In this document: piece after piece, positions 42,407-50,799 of the stretch
How positions within the stretch are numbered: position 1 is the stretch's first letter
How the letters are laid out: each line of letters opens with the position of its first letter
Assembly (NCBI GenBank): GCA_028281765.1
Contig: JANQJF010000122.1
Span: 1 to 64,000, forward strand
Length of the DNA stretch: 64,000 nucleotides
Direction of reading: 5' to 3'
Origin: Planctomycetota bacterium
GTDB lineage: Bacteria; Planctomycetota; UBA1135; UBA2386
Translations under genes and position numbers: made by a program
Notes under the pieces: generated by a model
The model's input: the letters and a program-made list of their open reading frames with translations, nothing else
Told to the model about the DNA's origin: nothing
Databases searched by the model: none

Positions 42407-43321
42407 TCACAGGGCGGCGGCGATCGGCAGGCAGGCCGCCACCAGCCCGGCCCACAGGACCCCGCCGAACACGAGCGTGCGGGCCCCGGAGCCCCGCATG
42501 ACTCTCATGTCCAATCCGAGGCCGACGCAGAACAGCGCCAAACTCATCCCCGGCCGCGCCAACTCGGCGATGCCGTCTCCGAGCGGCAGCAGCGCGGGGA
42601 ACGCCCAAACCGCGGCGACCGCGCCGAGAAACCCCAGCAGGAAGCCCGGCACCGGCACCCGACGTGCGCCGGGAATCGTGCCGGGTCGCGACCACGCGAT
42701 CGCGATGCCGACCGGGACGATCCAGAGGGCCCGGACGAGCTTGGTGATCGTCGCGACTTCGAGCGCTTCCTGGCCATGTGTCGCCGCGGCCCCGACGACC
42801 GAGCTCGTGTCGTGGATCGCGAGAGCGCACCACACGCCGAACTGGTGCCCGGTCAGCTCCAGCGCCGAGCCAACGAACGGAAACAGCAGCAGCGCGAGCG
42901 CATTCAGCGTGAACACGACGCCGAGCGACGCGGCGACGTCGTGCGGCCGCGCGCGCAGCACCGGGGCGATCGCAGCGATCGCGCTGCCTCCACAGATCGC
43001 CGTGCCACACGTCACGAGCAGGGCCGTGTCGAACGGGACGCGAAGCACCCGCCCGAGAGCCAAACCAACCGAGAAGGTCAGCATCAGCGTCGCCGTCGTC
43101 ACGACGAGGCCGTCTGCACCCACCTGCAGCAGCGCTTCCGCGCGTACGCCGAACCCGGACGCCACGATGCTGAGCGCCAGCAGCCACCGCGCGGCGGCGC
43201 CACACCACCGCGGCGCGCCGACGGCCCGGGCGGCGGCCGCGCCCAAGCTCAGGGCGAGGATCGGCGGCACCCAGACGGACGCCACGGCCAAACCCATCCA
43301 GAGCACGTTCCGCGATCGCAT
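42407..43321 (-). CDS. YeiH/UPF0324-family putative sulfate-export membrane protein
   Basis: 304 aa and about ten hydrophobic helices. Family signatures include GTAICGGSAIAAIAPVLRA, VVFTLNALALLLFPFVG, FGVWCALAIHDTSSVVGAA and a final GMSLALFCVGLGLDM. YeiH-type proteins (putative sulfate exporter family) are inner-membrane permeases; direct substrate evidence is thin and alkanesulfonate or sulfide-related roles have been proposed for some. It is divergent from a LysR regulator, the same arrangement as yeiH/yeiE in enterobacteria, and repeated sequences in the 76-base gap look like LysR binding sites. Confidence 0.9.
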   Translation of the reverse strand: MRSRNVLWMGLAVASVWVPPILALSLGAAAARAVGAPRWCGAAARWLLALSIVASGFGVRAEALLQVGADGLVVTTATLMLTFSVGLALGRVLRVPFDTALLVTCGTAICGGSAIAAIAPVLRARPHDVAASLGVVFTLNALALLLFPFVGSALELTGHQFGVWCALAIHDTSSVVGAAATHGQEALEVATITKLVRALWIVPVGIAIAWSRPGTIPGARRVPVPGFLLGFLGAVAAVWAFPALLPLGDGIAELARPGMSLALFCVGLGLDMRVMRGSGARTLVFGGVLWAGLVAACLPIAAAL

Positions 43322-43354
43322 GGCGGAACTATCGCCCCTAGATCATCTACGCGT

Positions 43355-43396
43355 GAGATATGCTTCCTGATACCCTATCTGTCTTGCTGATATCTC
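43355..43396. promoter_or_regulatory. Candidate LysR-type operator between yeiH-like and lysR genes
   Basis: The gap holds GAGATAT at 43355-43361 and its inverted partner ATATCTC at 43390-43396, plus a direct repeat CTGATA at 43367 and 43387, 20 bases (two helical turns) apart. This AT-rich island in GC-rich DNA reaches to one base before the LysR start, so binding could repress lysR and activate the divergent transporter gene. Confidence 0.45.
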
Positions 43397-43397
43397 G

Positions 43398-44306
43398 ATG
43401 AACCGCGAGCTCGACGCCGAACTGCTGCCGACTTTCCTGGCCGTGCTCGAACACGGCCGCATCGCCGCCGCAGCGCGGGCTGTGCACCTGTCCCAGCCCG
43501 CGGTTTCCGCGCGCATTCGCCGCCTCGAAGAAGCGCTCGGCACCGTGCTCTTCGAACGCTCGGCGTCCGGCGTGTCCCCCACGCCCGCTGGCGAACGGCT
43601 CGCGGTCCACGCCCGCGAAGTGCAGCGCGCGCTCGATCGCGCGGTCGCGGAAGTCGGCGCGACCGACTCGCTCGGCAAACTGTCGATCCTCGCGAGCACG
43701 ACGATCGCCGCGCACGTCCTGCCGGCGACCCTCGCAGCCTACCGTGCGCAGCACCCGGAGGTCGAACTCGATCTCCGGATCGGCAACACCGAGACCGTGA
43801 TCGCTGCAGTGCGAGACGGGCACCAGCCGATCGGCCTCGTCGAAGGCCATCGCCGCGCGTCCGGCGTGCGACTCGAACCGTGGGTCGACGACGAGCTGCA
43901 GCTGGTCATCGGCCGCGGTGCGCCGTCGACGTGGCGCCTTCGCGAAGTCTCGGACCTCGAACGCGTGCCGCTGCTCTGGCGCGAGACCGGTTCCGGCACC
44001 CGTGCCGTCCTGTCCCGCGCGTTGCGCGGTGCCGGCGTGCGCAGCAAGCCGACCGGACGCGACCTGGTGCTCGGGTCGAACGAAGCCATCACGAGCGGCA
44101 TCGCCGCGGGCCTCGGCGTCGGATTCCTGTCCGCGTGGTCGGTCGGTCCGCACGTCGCCGCTGGCCGCGTGCGCACCGTGCCGGGACTCGGCCTGCAGGT
44201 CCGCCGCACGTTCTGCTGGGCCGTGCCGACCGGCGGCTGCCAGGGTACCGCGGCCCACTTCATGCGGTTCGCGACGCGCACGCCACCGACGCCGGGCGCG
44301 AACTGA
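43398..44306 (+). CDS. LysR-family transcriptional regulator
   Basis: 302 aa. The N-terminal winged helix-turn-helix is clear (LLPTFLAVLEHGRIAAAARA, HLSQPAVSARIRRLEEALG, LFERSASGVSPTPAGERL; about residues 9-68). The rest is the two-lobed effector-binding domain (KLSILASTTIAAHVLPATLA, ETGSGTRAVLSRALR, SNEAITSGIAAGLGVGFLS), and the GSGTR/SNEAI pattern is that of the CysB/YeiE-like branch. It is divergent from the YeiH-like permease and is very likely its regulator, sensing a small sulfur-related or organic anion. The start ATG at 43398 adjoins the operator-like repeats, which suggests autoregulation. Confidence 0.92.
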   Translation: MNRELDAELLPTFLAVLEHGRIAAAARAVHLSQPAVSARIRRLEEALGTVLFERSASGVSPTPAGERLAVHAREVQRALDRAVAEVGATDSLGKLSILASTTIAAHVLPATLAAYRAQHPEVELDLRIGNTETVIAAVRDGHQPIGLVEGHRRASGVRLEPWVDDELQLVIGRGAPSTWRLREVSDLERVPLLWRETGSGTRAVLSRALRGAGVRSKPTGRDLVLGSNEAITSGIAAGLGVGFLSAWSVGPHVAAGRVRTVPGLGLQVRRTFCWAVPTGGCQGTAAHFMRFATRTPPTPGAN

Positions 44307-44341
44307 AGTCGAGCCGGACTCGCGCTACGATCGGGCGCCTC

Positions 44342-44695
44342 ATGCCGCAGCAACACCACACGATCGACTACATCGAGTTCACGGTCACGGACATGGCCGC
44401 GTCCCAGTCCTTCTACACGAAGGCGTTCGGTTGGCAGTTCAACGCCTACGGCGACGAGTATGCCGGCATCCAGGGCGACGGCGGCGAGGTCGGCGGCTTC
44501 CGCATCGGCACACCCCAGACCGGGGTCGGCCCGCTCATCGTGCTCTTCTCCGAGGACTTGGAGGCGACTCTGGCCGCCGTGCAAGCCGCCGGGGGCACGA
44601 TCACGACCGAACCGTTCGACTTCCCTGGTGGCCGACGCTTCCACTTCACGGACCCGAGCGGCAACGAGCTCGCCGTTTGGGCGCTGCCCGCTTGA
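44342..44695 (+). CDS. Glyoxalase/VOC-family protein
   Basis: 117 aa from the ATG at 44342; the open frame extends upstream inside lysR as a shadow. It begins HHTIDYIEFTVTDMAASQSF, continues YTKAFGWQFNAYGDEYAGI and ends FPGGRRFHFTDPSGNELAVWALP, the standard pattern of short VOC proteins of the YdcJ/At5g48480-like kind. H5 or H6 and the late E (GNELAVW) may be metal ligands. Substrate unknown. It lies 35 bases after lysR on the same strand. It is a different subfamily from the VOC gene at 40621. Confidence 0.85.
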   Translation: MPQQHHTIDYIEFTVTDMAASQSFYTKAFGWQFNAYGDEYAGIQGDGGEVGGFRIGTPQTGVGPLIVLFSEDLEATLAAVQAAGGTITTEPFDFPGGRRFHFTDPSGNELAVWALPA

Positions 44696-44738
44696 TCCCG
44701 GTGCATCCTTGCACGACACCGTGTAGAACGTCTTTCGC

Positions 44739-45098
44739 ATGGACCTCAATCTCTTCAAGCACGCCGAAGGTGCGACGCACGTGGCCGCCGGTGAAGTCGT
44801 GTTCCAACAGGGCGACATCGCGTCGGAGATGTATATCGTGCTCAGCGGTCAGGTCGAACTGCTCGTGAACGCGCAGTCGGTAGACGTCCTCGGCTCGGGA
44901 GCGATCTTCGGCGAGATGGCGCTCGTCGACGATCCGCCGCATCCGCGCAGCGCGACGGCAGTCACGCGCGCCGACAGCGTGCTCCTCGCGATCAACGCCG
45001 AGCGCTTCGTGCAGCTCGTGCAGCTCGCTCCGTCGTTCGCCCTCGACGTCGTGCGTTCGCTCGCCGGCCGACTGCGCGCGATGGACGAGCGACTGTAA
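44739..45098 (+). CDS. Stand-alone cyclic-nucleotide-binding-domain protein
   Basis: 119 aa consisting of one cNMP-binding domain: HVAAGEVVFQQGDIASEMYI, VLSGQVELL, the phosphate-cassette-like GSGAIFGEMALVDDPPHPRSATAV, and a closing helix (FALDVVRSLAGRLRAMDERL). The cassette (FGEMALVDDPPHPRSATA) keeps the G-E-x-A-L and R-x-A residues used to hold the nucleotide phosphate, so binding of cAMP or cGMP is plausible. No DNA-binding or effector domain is attached. It may act in trans on partners. It sits 43 bases after the VOC gene and converges with a phosphatase gene. Confidence 0.9.
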   Translation: MDLNLFKHAEGATHVAAGEVVFQQGDIASEMYIVLSGQVELLVNAQSVDVLGSGAIFGEMALVDDPPHPRSATAVTRADSVLLAINAERFVQLVQLAPSFALDVVRSLAGRLRAMDERL

Positions 45099-45107
45099 GG
45101 CGCCGGA

Positions 45108-45767
45108 TCAGGCGGTTCCTTCGCGGCATTCGCCGTCGAAGTTGGTCTGCCACATCTTTCCGGTCTCGACGTGCATGCACGTCAGCCATCCGCCGCGGCC
45201 CGGATCGGTGTCGATGCAGATCGCGTGACCGAGGTTGAGCGGCACGTGCGACTTCTGCGCCGTGTGCCCGCACACCATGACCTTGCCGGACTGGTGCGGT
45301 TCCGGCGTGCCGAACTTCTTGTGCACGAGCGTGAACGGCGGCTGCTCGGCGAGCGGAAGGTCGGGCTCGAGGTTCGCGTGGACGAAGATGTGAGTGTCCG
45401 TCTCGATGTAGGGAAGGTTCTGCCGCAGGAAGTCCCAGTGCGCCTCGGGCACGTCGTCGAATCCGCCGGGCCCGTACGACTCGAGAGTCGCGCCACCACC
45501 CCACGCACTCAGCCAGTGGTCGAGCTCGGTGTGGTCGATGCGAGCGAGGAAGAACTTCTCCTCGTGGTTGCCGGTCAGGCATTCGATGCGAAAGTCCGGC
45601 AACCGGGCGAGAATGAAGTCGATCACGCCCTTCGAATCCGGACCGCGATCGATGTAGTCGCCGAGGAAGATCACGCGATCCTCCGGCGTCGGATCGATCA
45701 CGCTCCAGAGTTGCTCGAGCGGCGTGAGGCAACCGTGGATGTCGCCGATGACGAGGGTGCGGGACAT
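45108..45767 (-). CDS. PPP-family metallophosphatase (Ser/Thr protein phosphatase type)
   Basis: 219 aa with the complete PPP signature: GDIHG at 8-12, GDYIDRGPDS at 36-45 and GNHE at 66-69, plus later metal ligands in HANL (IFVHANLEPDLP) and CGHTAQ. The fold uses two metal ions to hydrolyse phosphate esters; members are bacterial Ser/Thr/Tyr protein phosphatases or diadenosine tetraphosphatases. In a genome with many Ser/Thr kinases it could oppose them, but substrate preference cannot be read from the sequence. It is convergent with the cNMP-binding gene and divergent from the secreted metzincin-like gene. Confidence 0.93.
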   Translation of the reverse strand: MSRTLVIGDIHGCLTPLEQLWSVIDPTPEDRVIFLGDYIDRGPDSKGVIDFILARLPDFRIECLTGNHEEKFFLARIDHTELDHWLSAWGGGATLESYGPGGFDDVPEAHWDFLRQNLPYIETDTHIFVHANLEPDLPLAEQPPFTLVHKKFGTPEPHQSGKVMVCGHTAQKSHVPLNLGHAICIDTDPGRGGWLTCMHVETGKMWQTNFDGECREGTA

Positions 45768-45861
45768 GGGGACGAGAATCTACCCGCGCGAAGATGACGA
45801 GCAAGCCGGCGTCGACACGCTCGAGCGCACGGCGCGATCGATCTCGCTACACTGACGCTCC

Positions 45862-48450
45862 ATGCACCGCTCCCTCTCGCTCGCGGTGGCGCTCGGCCTG
45901 ACCGTGCAGGCACACACGCAGTCGCCGCCCGCGACGTTCCAACACACCGTCACCTACGCCGGCGTTACGCACGTCGTGGACTTCGAGTTCCACTCCGCGC
46001 GCGGGCCGAACTTCTCCGTGCTCGTGCAGCAGGCGAACGGAAGCCTCACGCCGCGGACACCCGGGCCCGTGCGGACCTACATCGGCACGATCGCCGCGCT
46101 GCCGGGCGCGATGGCCTCGGCTCTGCGACGGGCCGACGGCTCGACCTACTACCACGTCCTGTTCGAGGACGGCGCGGAGTGGATCCACAACGGCGGCGCG
46201 ACGACGCTGCGCACCGATGCCGACTGGGAACCACGCTACCCGACACTCGTGACGGGCAGCGGCGGAGCCGGGTCGACCGTCTACGCCGCCGAGATCGGCG
46301 TCGACCTCCCCTACAGCCAGTTCGCGATCGACGGCAACGCCGACGCTGCACTCGAAATGATCGAGCATTCGGTCAACACGGTGAACCTCCTCTACCTGCG
46401 CGACGCGAGCCTCACGCACCGTCTCGGCCGCGTCGTCATTCGCGGCAGCGCGGCCCAGGATCCCTACGCCGGCATGACGACCACGAGCGCGCTGTTCGGT
46501 GAAGTCGTCCAGCAGTGGAACCACGTGCTCCCGCCGAGCACTCACGACATCGCACTCGTCGCGACCTCCGCGACGGGCGGCGGACTGGCGTCGGTAGGCG
46601 TCATCGGCAGCCCGGGCTACTCCGCGAACGGCGCGACGACCGAGGGCGACTTCACGATCGTGTGGCGCCACGAGGCCGGCCACAACTGGTCGATGCTCCA
46701 CTTCGATGGCGACACGCCCGAAGGCCGATCGATCAATTCGGGCAACTCCCTGTCCCGCATGTCCGGTGCGGAGCAGGCCAAGGCCATCGCCCACCGCAAC
46801 GCCCGCCTCGGCTCCTTGGACAACCTCGGGCCGCATTCCGCCTCGATCCCGCCACGCGCGAGCCTCGACCGAGTCGAGTTCTTGCCGCAGAGCCCCGCCG
46901 TGAGCCTCGACGTGCTCGGCAACGACCACGACGCGAACGGCGACTCGATCTCCATCGCCACGTTCGACACGGTGACGGAGCGGGGCGGCAGCGTCACTCT
47001 CTCGCCTGGCACGGGCCCGGGCGGCCGGGACGAGCTGCTGTACGCGCCCCCGGTGTCCGGCCAGGAGCCGCTCGATCACTTCGCGTATCGCATCGTCGAC
47101 GCGACAGGTCGCGAGGGACTCGGCAACGTGATCACGCGCCGCACCTCCGATAGCGACCTCCTCGCGCACTACTCGTTCGACGACAACGTCGGCTCGCTCG
47201 CGCTCGACTCGTCGGCGTACGCGCGCAACGCGACGTTCGACGGTGGCACGAGCTGGAGCGCCGGCACCGTCGGTAGCGCGATCCGCCTCGACGGCTTCGA
47301 CGACCGCGCGCTCGCGGCGGCGATCGATCGACCGACATCGACGTTCACGATCACCGGCTGGATCCGACGCGACGGCAGTCAGAACGACTACGCGGGGATC
47401 GTGTTCTGCCGCGGCGGCTCGACTCTCGCAGGATTGAATTTCGGCACCCACGACGAGCTGCGATACCACTGGGACGGCAGCCACTGGGACTGGGACTCCG
47501 GACTCGTCGTGCCGAACGACACGTGGACCTTCGTCGCGCTGACGGTCGCACCGTGGGCCGCGACGCTCTACATGGACGCGGGCTCGGGTTTGCAGTCCGC
47601 GGTTCGATTCGGTGGACACGGGGTCGAAGCGATGGATGCGGAGATCTCGATCGGGCGCGACCCGTCGAGCAACTCTCGATCGTTCGACGGCTGGATCGAC
47701 GACGTGCGGATCTTCGACCGGCAGCTTTCTCCAGGAGAGATCGCCTCGCTCGCCGCCGGCCTCGGAAGCGCGAGCAATCCGAGCCCCGGACAGTACGCAC
47801 TGCGAAACGCATCGACCGTGACGCTGCTGTGGTCGTCGTCGCCGGCCGCCGTCGATCACCGCGTCTACCTCTCGCAGAGCTACGCGGCGGTTCGCGACGG
47901 CGCGCCATTCGCAGATCGCGGACTCCATCCTGGCAACGTGTGGACGACGCCACTACTCGGCAACGGCACGTGGTTCTGGCGCGTCGACACGACGGACGGT
48001 GCGAGCTGGGCGGAAGGCCCGGTGTGGGCGTTCACGATCATCCCCGGCGCGACGCTCGCGGTCGCACAAAACTACGGCACCGGCTGCCCCGGATCCCTGG
48101 GAGCCACTCCCGCGATCTCGACGATCGGGCTGCCGCAGTTCGGCTCACCGACGTTCGCCATCGCGCTCACGAATGCAGCGGCCAGTTCGAGCGCGACCCT
48201 GCTCCTGTCGCCACTCGCGGCGAGCTGGCCGATCGGCATCTGCGACCTGCTCGTCGACGTGCCGGTGATCCCCTCGGACCCGCTCTCGACCGATTCGAGT
48301 GGGCAGGTCGACCTCGTCCTGCCGATCCCGTTCGACGTGGGCGTGCTCGGCTCGCGCCTGTTCGGCCAGTTCGTCGTCGCGGATCCGGGCGGCGCGTTGC
48401 TGGGGCTCGGTTCGATGAGCGACGGCGTCCACTTGACCGTGGGCTTCTGA
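45862..48450 (+). CDS. Secreted metzincin-like protease with Ig-like, LamG and C-terminal sorting-like domains
   Basis: 862 aa. Signal peptide at 1-20. A reprolysin-like region includes the zinc site HEAGHNWSMLH at 270-280 (H270, E271, H274, H280) and a likely Met-turn RMSG with M300, the pattern of metzincin metalloproteases although the usual Gly of HExxHxxGxxH is Ser. A cadherin/VCBS-type Ig module follows at about 345-430 (VSLDVLGNDHDANGDSI), then a LamG/concanavalin-like domain at about 430-640 (LLAHYSFDDNVGSLALDSS, GWIDDVRIFDRQLSPGEI). The last ~130 residues begin NYGTGCPGSLGATPAIS and form the small C-terminal domain shared in type with other exported proteins here. Confidence 0.85.
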   Translation: MHRSLSLAVALGLTVQAHTQSPPATFQHTVTYAGVTHVVDFEFHSARGPNFSVLVQQANGSLTPRTPGPVRTYIGTIAALPGAMASALRRADGSTYYHVLFEDGAEWIHNGGATTLRTDADWEPRYPTLVTGSGGAGSTVYAAEIGVDLPYSQFAIDGNADAALEMIEHSVNTVNLLYLRDASLTHRLGRVVIRGSAAQDPYAGMTTTSALFGEVVQQWNHVLPPSTHDIALVATSATGGGLASVGVIGSPGYSANGATTEGDFTIVWRHEAGHNWSMLHFDGDTPEGRSINSGNSLSRMSGAEQAKAIAHRNARLGSLDNLGPHSASIPPRASLDRVEFLPQSPAVSLDVLGNDHDANGDSISIATFDTVTERGGSVTLSPGTGPGGRDELLYAPPVSGQEPLDHFAYRIVDATGREGLGNVITRRTSDSDLLAHYSFDDNVGSLALDSSAYARNATFDGGTSWSAGTVGSAIRLDGFDDRALAAAIDRPTSTFTITGWIRRDGSQNDYAGIVFCRGGSTLAGLNFGTHDELRYHWDGSHWDWDSGLVVPNDTWTFVALTVAPWAATLYMDAGSGLQSAVRFGGHGVEAMDAEISIGRDPSSNSRSFDGWIDDVRIFDRQLSPGEIASLAAGLGSASNPSPGQYALRNASTVTLLWSSSPAAVDHRVYLSQSYAAVRDGAPFADRGLHPGNVWTTPLLGNGTWFWRVDTTDGASWAEGPVWAFTIIPGATLAVAQNYGTGCPGSLGATPAISTIGLPQFGSPTFAIALTNAAASSSATLLLSPLAASWPIGICDLLVDVPVIPSDPLSTDSSGQVDLVLPIPFDVGVLGSRLFGQFVVADPGGALLGLGSMSDGVHLTVGF

Positions 48451-48573
48451 CGCCACGAACGGACGCCTCCTCGAGAAATCCGCCCTCCACCTGTTCGGTC
48501 TCGCGCCCCCCCGGGGTTTTTCAGAGCCGCGGCAATTCCGCCGCTCTGGAACAGGACCGACAGGAACCCCTTC

Positions 48574-50796
48574 ATGCACTCTCGATTCGTCGCCGCGGCC
48601 GCGGCGCTGGCTTCTCTCGCGTGCCCTGCGGTGGCACAGAACCTCCTCACCAACCCGAGCTTCGAGTTCGGGCTCACCGGCTGGAACAACGCTCGCCCCA
48701 ACGCGGCCATCACCGTGTCGTACGGGTCGCCGGACACCCCCGAGGCGGCGGTCGCCAATCACATTCAGGGCGCCGGCAATCTGCTGCGCGACGCCGGCTC
48801 GTCCCTCGTCGAGCAGGTCGTCGACCTCGCCGGCGTGCCCGTCGGGATGAACCTGCGCGTCGGCGGCTTCGTCGGCGGCACCAACAACGACTCCGCCCGT
48901 CTCGTCACGCGCTTCCTCGACGGCGCCGGCGGTGAGATCCAGCGCGTGAACTTCGACTGGGTGCACGACGAGACCCGCAACTTCGAACCAGTGCTCGTGC
49001 GTCGCGAACGGATTCTCCCGATTCCTCCGCTCGCGATCGAAGCCGTGATCGCGGTCGAATTCCTCGACAACTGCTGCGGCAGCGCATTCGCGGCGGCGGA
49101 CGCGATCTACGCGGAACCAACCGTTGAGTCCGCCGTGCCATCGGCGCGCCCCTTGGATACCCAGCTGCTGATCAACGGGGACTTCGAGTCGGGTTGGAGC
49201 GCGGGATCACCACTCACCCTCGACGACCCACGCGGCTGGCTCGGAATCGCGAACCACCCTGCCGTGGTCTGCCAGTACTCCGACACGAACCCACTGGTGC
49301 CGAGCACGATCGTGTCGTGCTTGATCGGCGGCGGACAGCCGAGCACGTCTTGCGTTCCCGGCGGTGCCGGAAACCTGCTGTGTGACGCGGGCAACGGTGC
49401 GATGCTGCGCCAGACGATCGATGTCCGCGGCAATGCGAACTCGTTCAACGGCGGTATCTCGCTGCAGGTTTCGGGCTTCTTCGGCGGCTACGGAACGGCC
49501 GACGATCGCACCTGGGTCCAAGTGCAGTTCCTCGATGCGACGAAGAGCCCGATCGCTCCGCTCCCCGCGGTGGGTGACATCAGCCGCGCGGCCCGCAACT
49601 CGGAAACCGTCATCCTCCACCGAGACGCGGAGTTCTTGGTGCCCGCGACGACTCGATACGTGCAGGTCGACCTGGTCTTCTCCGACGTCTGCTGCGGTGC
49701 ATCCCACGGTCTCGTGGACAACCTCGACGTGCGCCTGACCCACACGACGGTCCCCGCGCCCGTGGCGCTGAACACCAACTTGATCGCGAACCCGAGCTTC
49801 GAGTCTGGCTCGCTGCCGGGTTCGCCCCTGCAGCTCACGAACGCCGATGGCTGGGAAGGCGTGCAGGCGAGTGCCGTGTCGATCGAGGCGTACGGCACGG
49901 GCCAGATGCCTACCTCGTCATTCGCTGCCACCGAGGGTCTCGGCGGTCAGGTGCTCCGCGACTTCGGAGGCGGCGCGATCCTGCGCCAAGAGATCGACCT
50001 GTCCGCGGACCAAGCGCTGATCGCCGCCGGGAGGTACTTCGTCCACACAGCAGCGTGGCTCGGCGGCATCGGATCGATCGACGACACCGCAGAACTCCGC
50101 GTGCGGTTCCTGAACTTCGCCGGCGTCCAGGTCGGTGGCGCGGCCGGCTTGCAGGTGCTCGGCCCGGTGACTGCCGCGGACCGCGCTGACGTCACCACGC
50201 TGTTGCGACGAGACGCGACGTTCCCGATCCCGGCCGGCGCGACGCGCATGCAGGTCGACGTGCACTTCACCGACGTCTGCTGCGGAGCTGCGCACGGCCT
50301 GGCGGACGACGTTCTCGTGATGGTGTTCGACAGCCTGGTCGGCGGCCCGTCGTTGTATCACGGCACTGGCGACGACCTGCGGCTGTTCAGCGGCGTCAAC
50401 GCGGCGCCGACGACCGGGCCGGGTCACGACTGGGAAGACGCCGTCCCCGGCGACGTCCTCAACCTCCGCGTCGCGAGCCCCGACGGCGCGTTCGACTCGA
50501 CGCCGTTCCTGCTGGGCGCGAGCCCGTTCCCGACCGGCAACCCGCCGATCACCGGCGTGCCCGGATTCTGGCTCGACCCGGCGGGCATCGTTCGACTCGC
50601 GGACGGCGTATTCTGCGGTGGCTTCGGGTGTCCGGTGATCCTGCCGGGCGGGACGAACTACAACCTGCAGATCCCCGCCGGCCTGACGAACGTGAGCATC
50701 ATGTTGCAGGCGTTGACCTTCGCGCTGCCGGGGAGCGCGACGCCGGCGAACGGCGTGTTCGCCGCGACGGACGCGCACGAGATCCGGATTCCGTAA
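48574..50796 (+). CDS. Secreted three-repeat protein with CCG motifs
   Basis: 740 aa with a signal peptide (residues 1-22). Three units of roughly 190 residues are visible. Each starts with NPSFE or NGDFE (NLLTNPSFEFGLTGW at 24, LLINGDFESGW at 198, NLIANPSFESGSLPG near 408). Each includes a GNLLRDAG-like segment, a GGF/GGYG loop, an R(D/E)xxFPIP-type strand, and ends with a CCG motif (FLDNCCGSAF at 164, FSDVCCGASHGLVDN near 370, FTDVCCGAAHGLADD near 566). The fold is probably a carbohydrate-binding-like jelly roll per repeat. A unique C-terminal region of ~140 residues follows. Function unknown; cell-surface binding is the simplest guess. Confidence 0.75.
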   Translation: MHSRFVAAAAALASLACPAVAQNLLTNPSFEFGLTGWNNARPNAAITVSYGSPDTPEAAVANHIQGAGNLLRDAGSSLVEQVVDLAGVPVGMNLRVGGFVGGTNNDSARLVTRFLDGAGGEIQRVNFDWVHDETRNFEPVLVRRERILPIPPLAIEAVIAVEFLDNCCGSAFAAADAIYAEPTVESAVPSARPLDTQLLINGDFESGWSAGSPLTLDDPRGWLGIANHPAVVCQYSDTNPLVPSTIVSCLIGGGQPSTSCVPGGAGNLLCDAGNGAMLRQTIDVRGNANSFNGGISLQVSGFFGGYGTADDRTWVQVQFLDATKSPIAPLPAVGDISRAARNSETVILHRDAEFLVPATTRYVQVDLVFSDVCCGASHGLVDNLDVRLTHTTVPAPVALNTNLIANPSFESGSLPGSPLQLTNADGWEGVQASAVSIEAYGTGQMPTSSFAATEGLGGQVLRDFGGGAILRQEIDLSADQALIAAGRYFVHTAAWLGGIGSIDDTAELRVRFLNFAGVQVGGAAGLQVLGPVTAADRADVTTLLRRDATFPIPAGATRMQVDVHFTDVCCGAAHGLADDVLVMVFDSLVGGPSLYHGTGDDLRLFSGVNAAPTTGPGHDWEDAVPGDVLNLRVASPDGAFDSTPFLLGASPFPTGNPPITGVPGFWLDPAGIVRLADGVFCGGFGCPVILPGGTNYNLQIPAGLTNVSIMLQALTFALPGSATPANGVFAATDAHEIRIP

Positions 50797-50799
50797 GCA

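Noticed and set aside
45847..47928. A 693-codon open frame on the minus strand
   Set aside because: It is fully antisense to the metzincin-LamG gene. Its product is low-complexity Arg/Val/Glu-rich without recognisable domains, as expected from GC-rich codon bias.
48500..48525. Intrinsic terminator (C-run, G-run, T-run) after the metzincin gene
   Set aside because: The C and G runs leave no room for a loop of at least three bases with a useful stem, so support is too weak.
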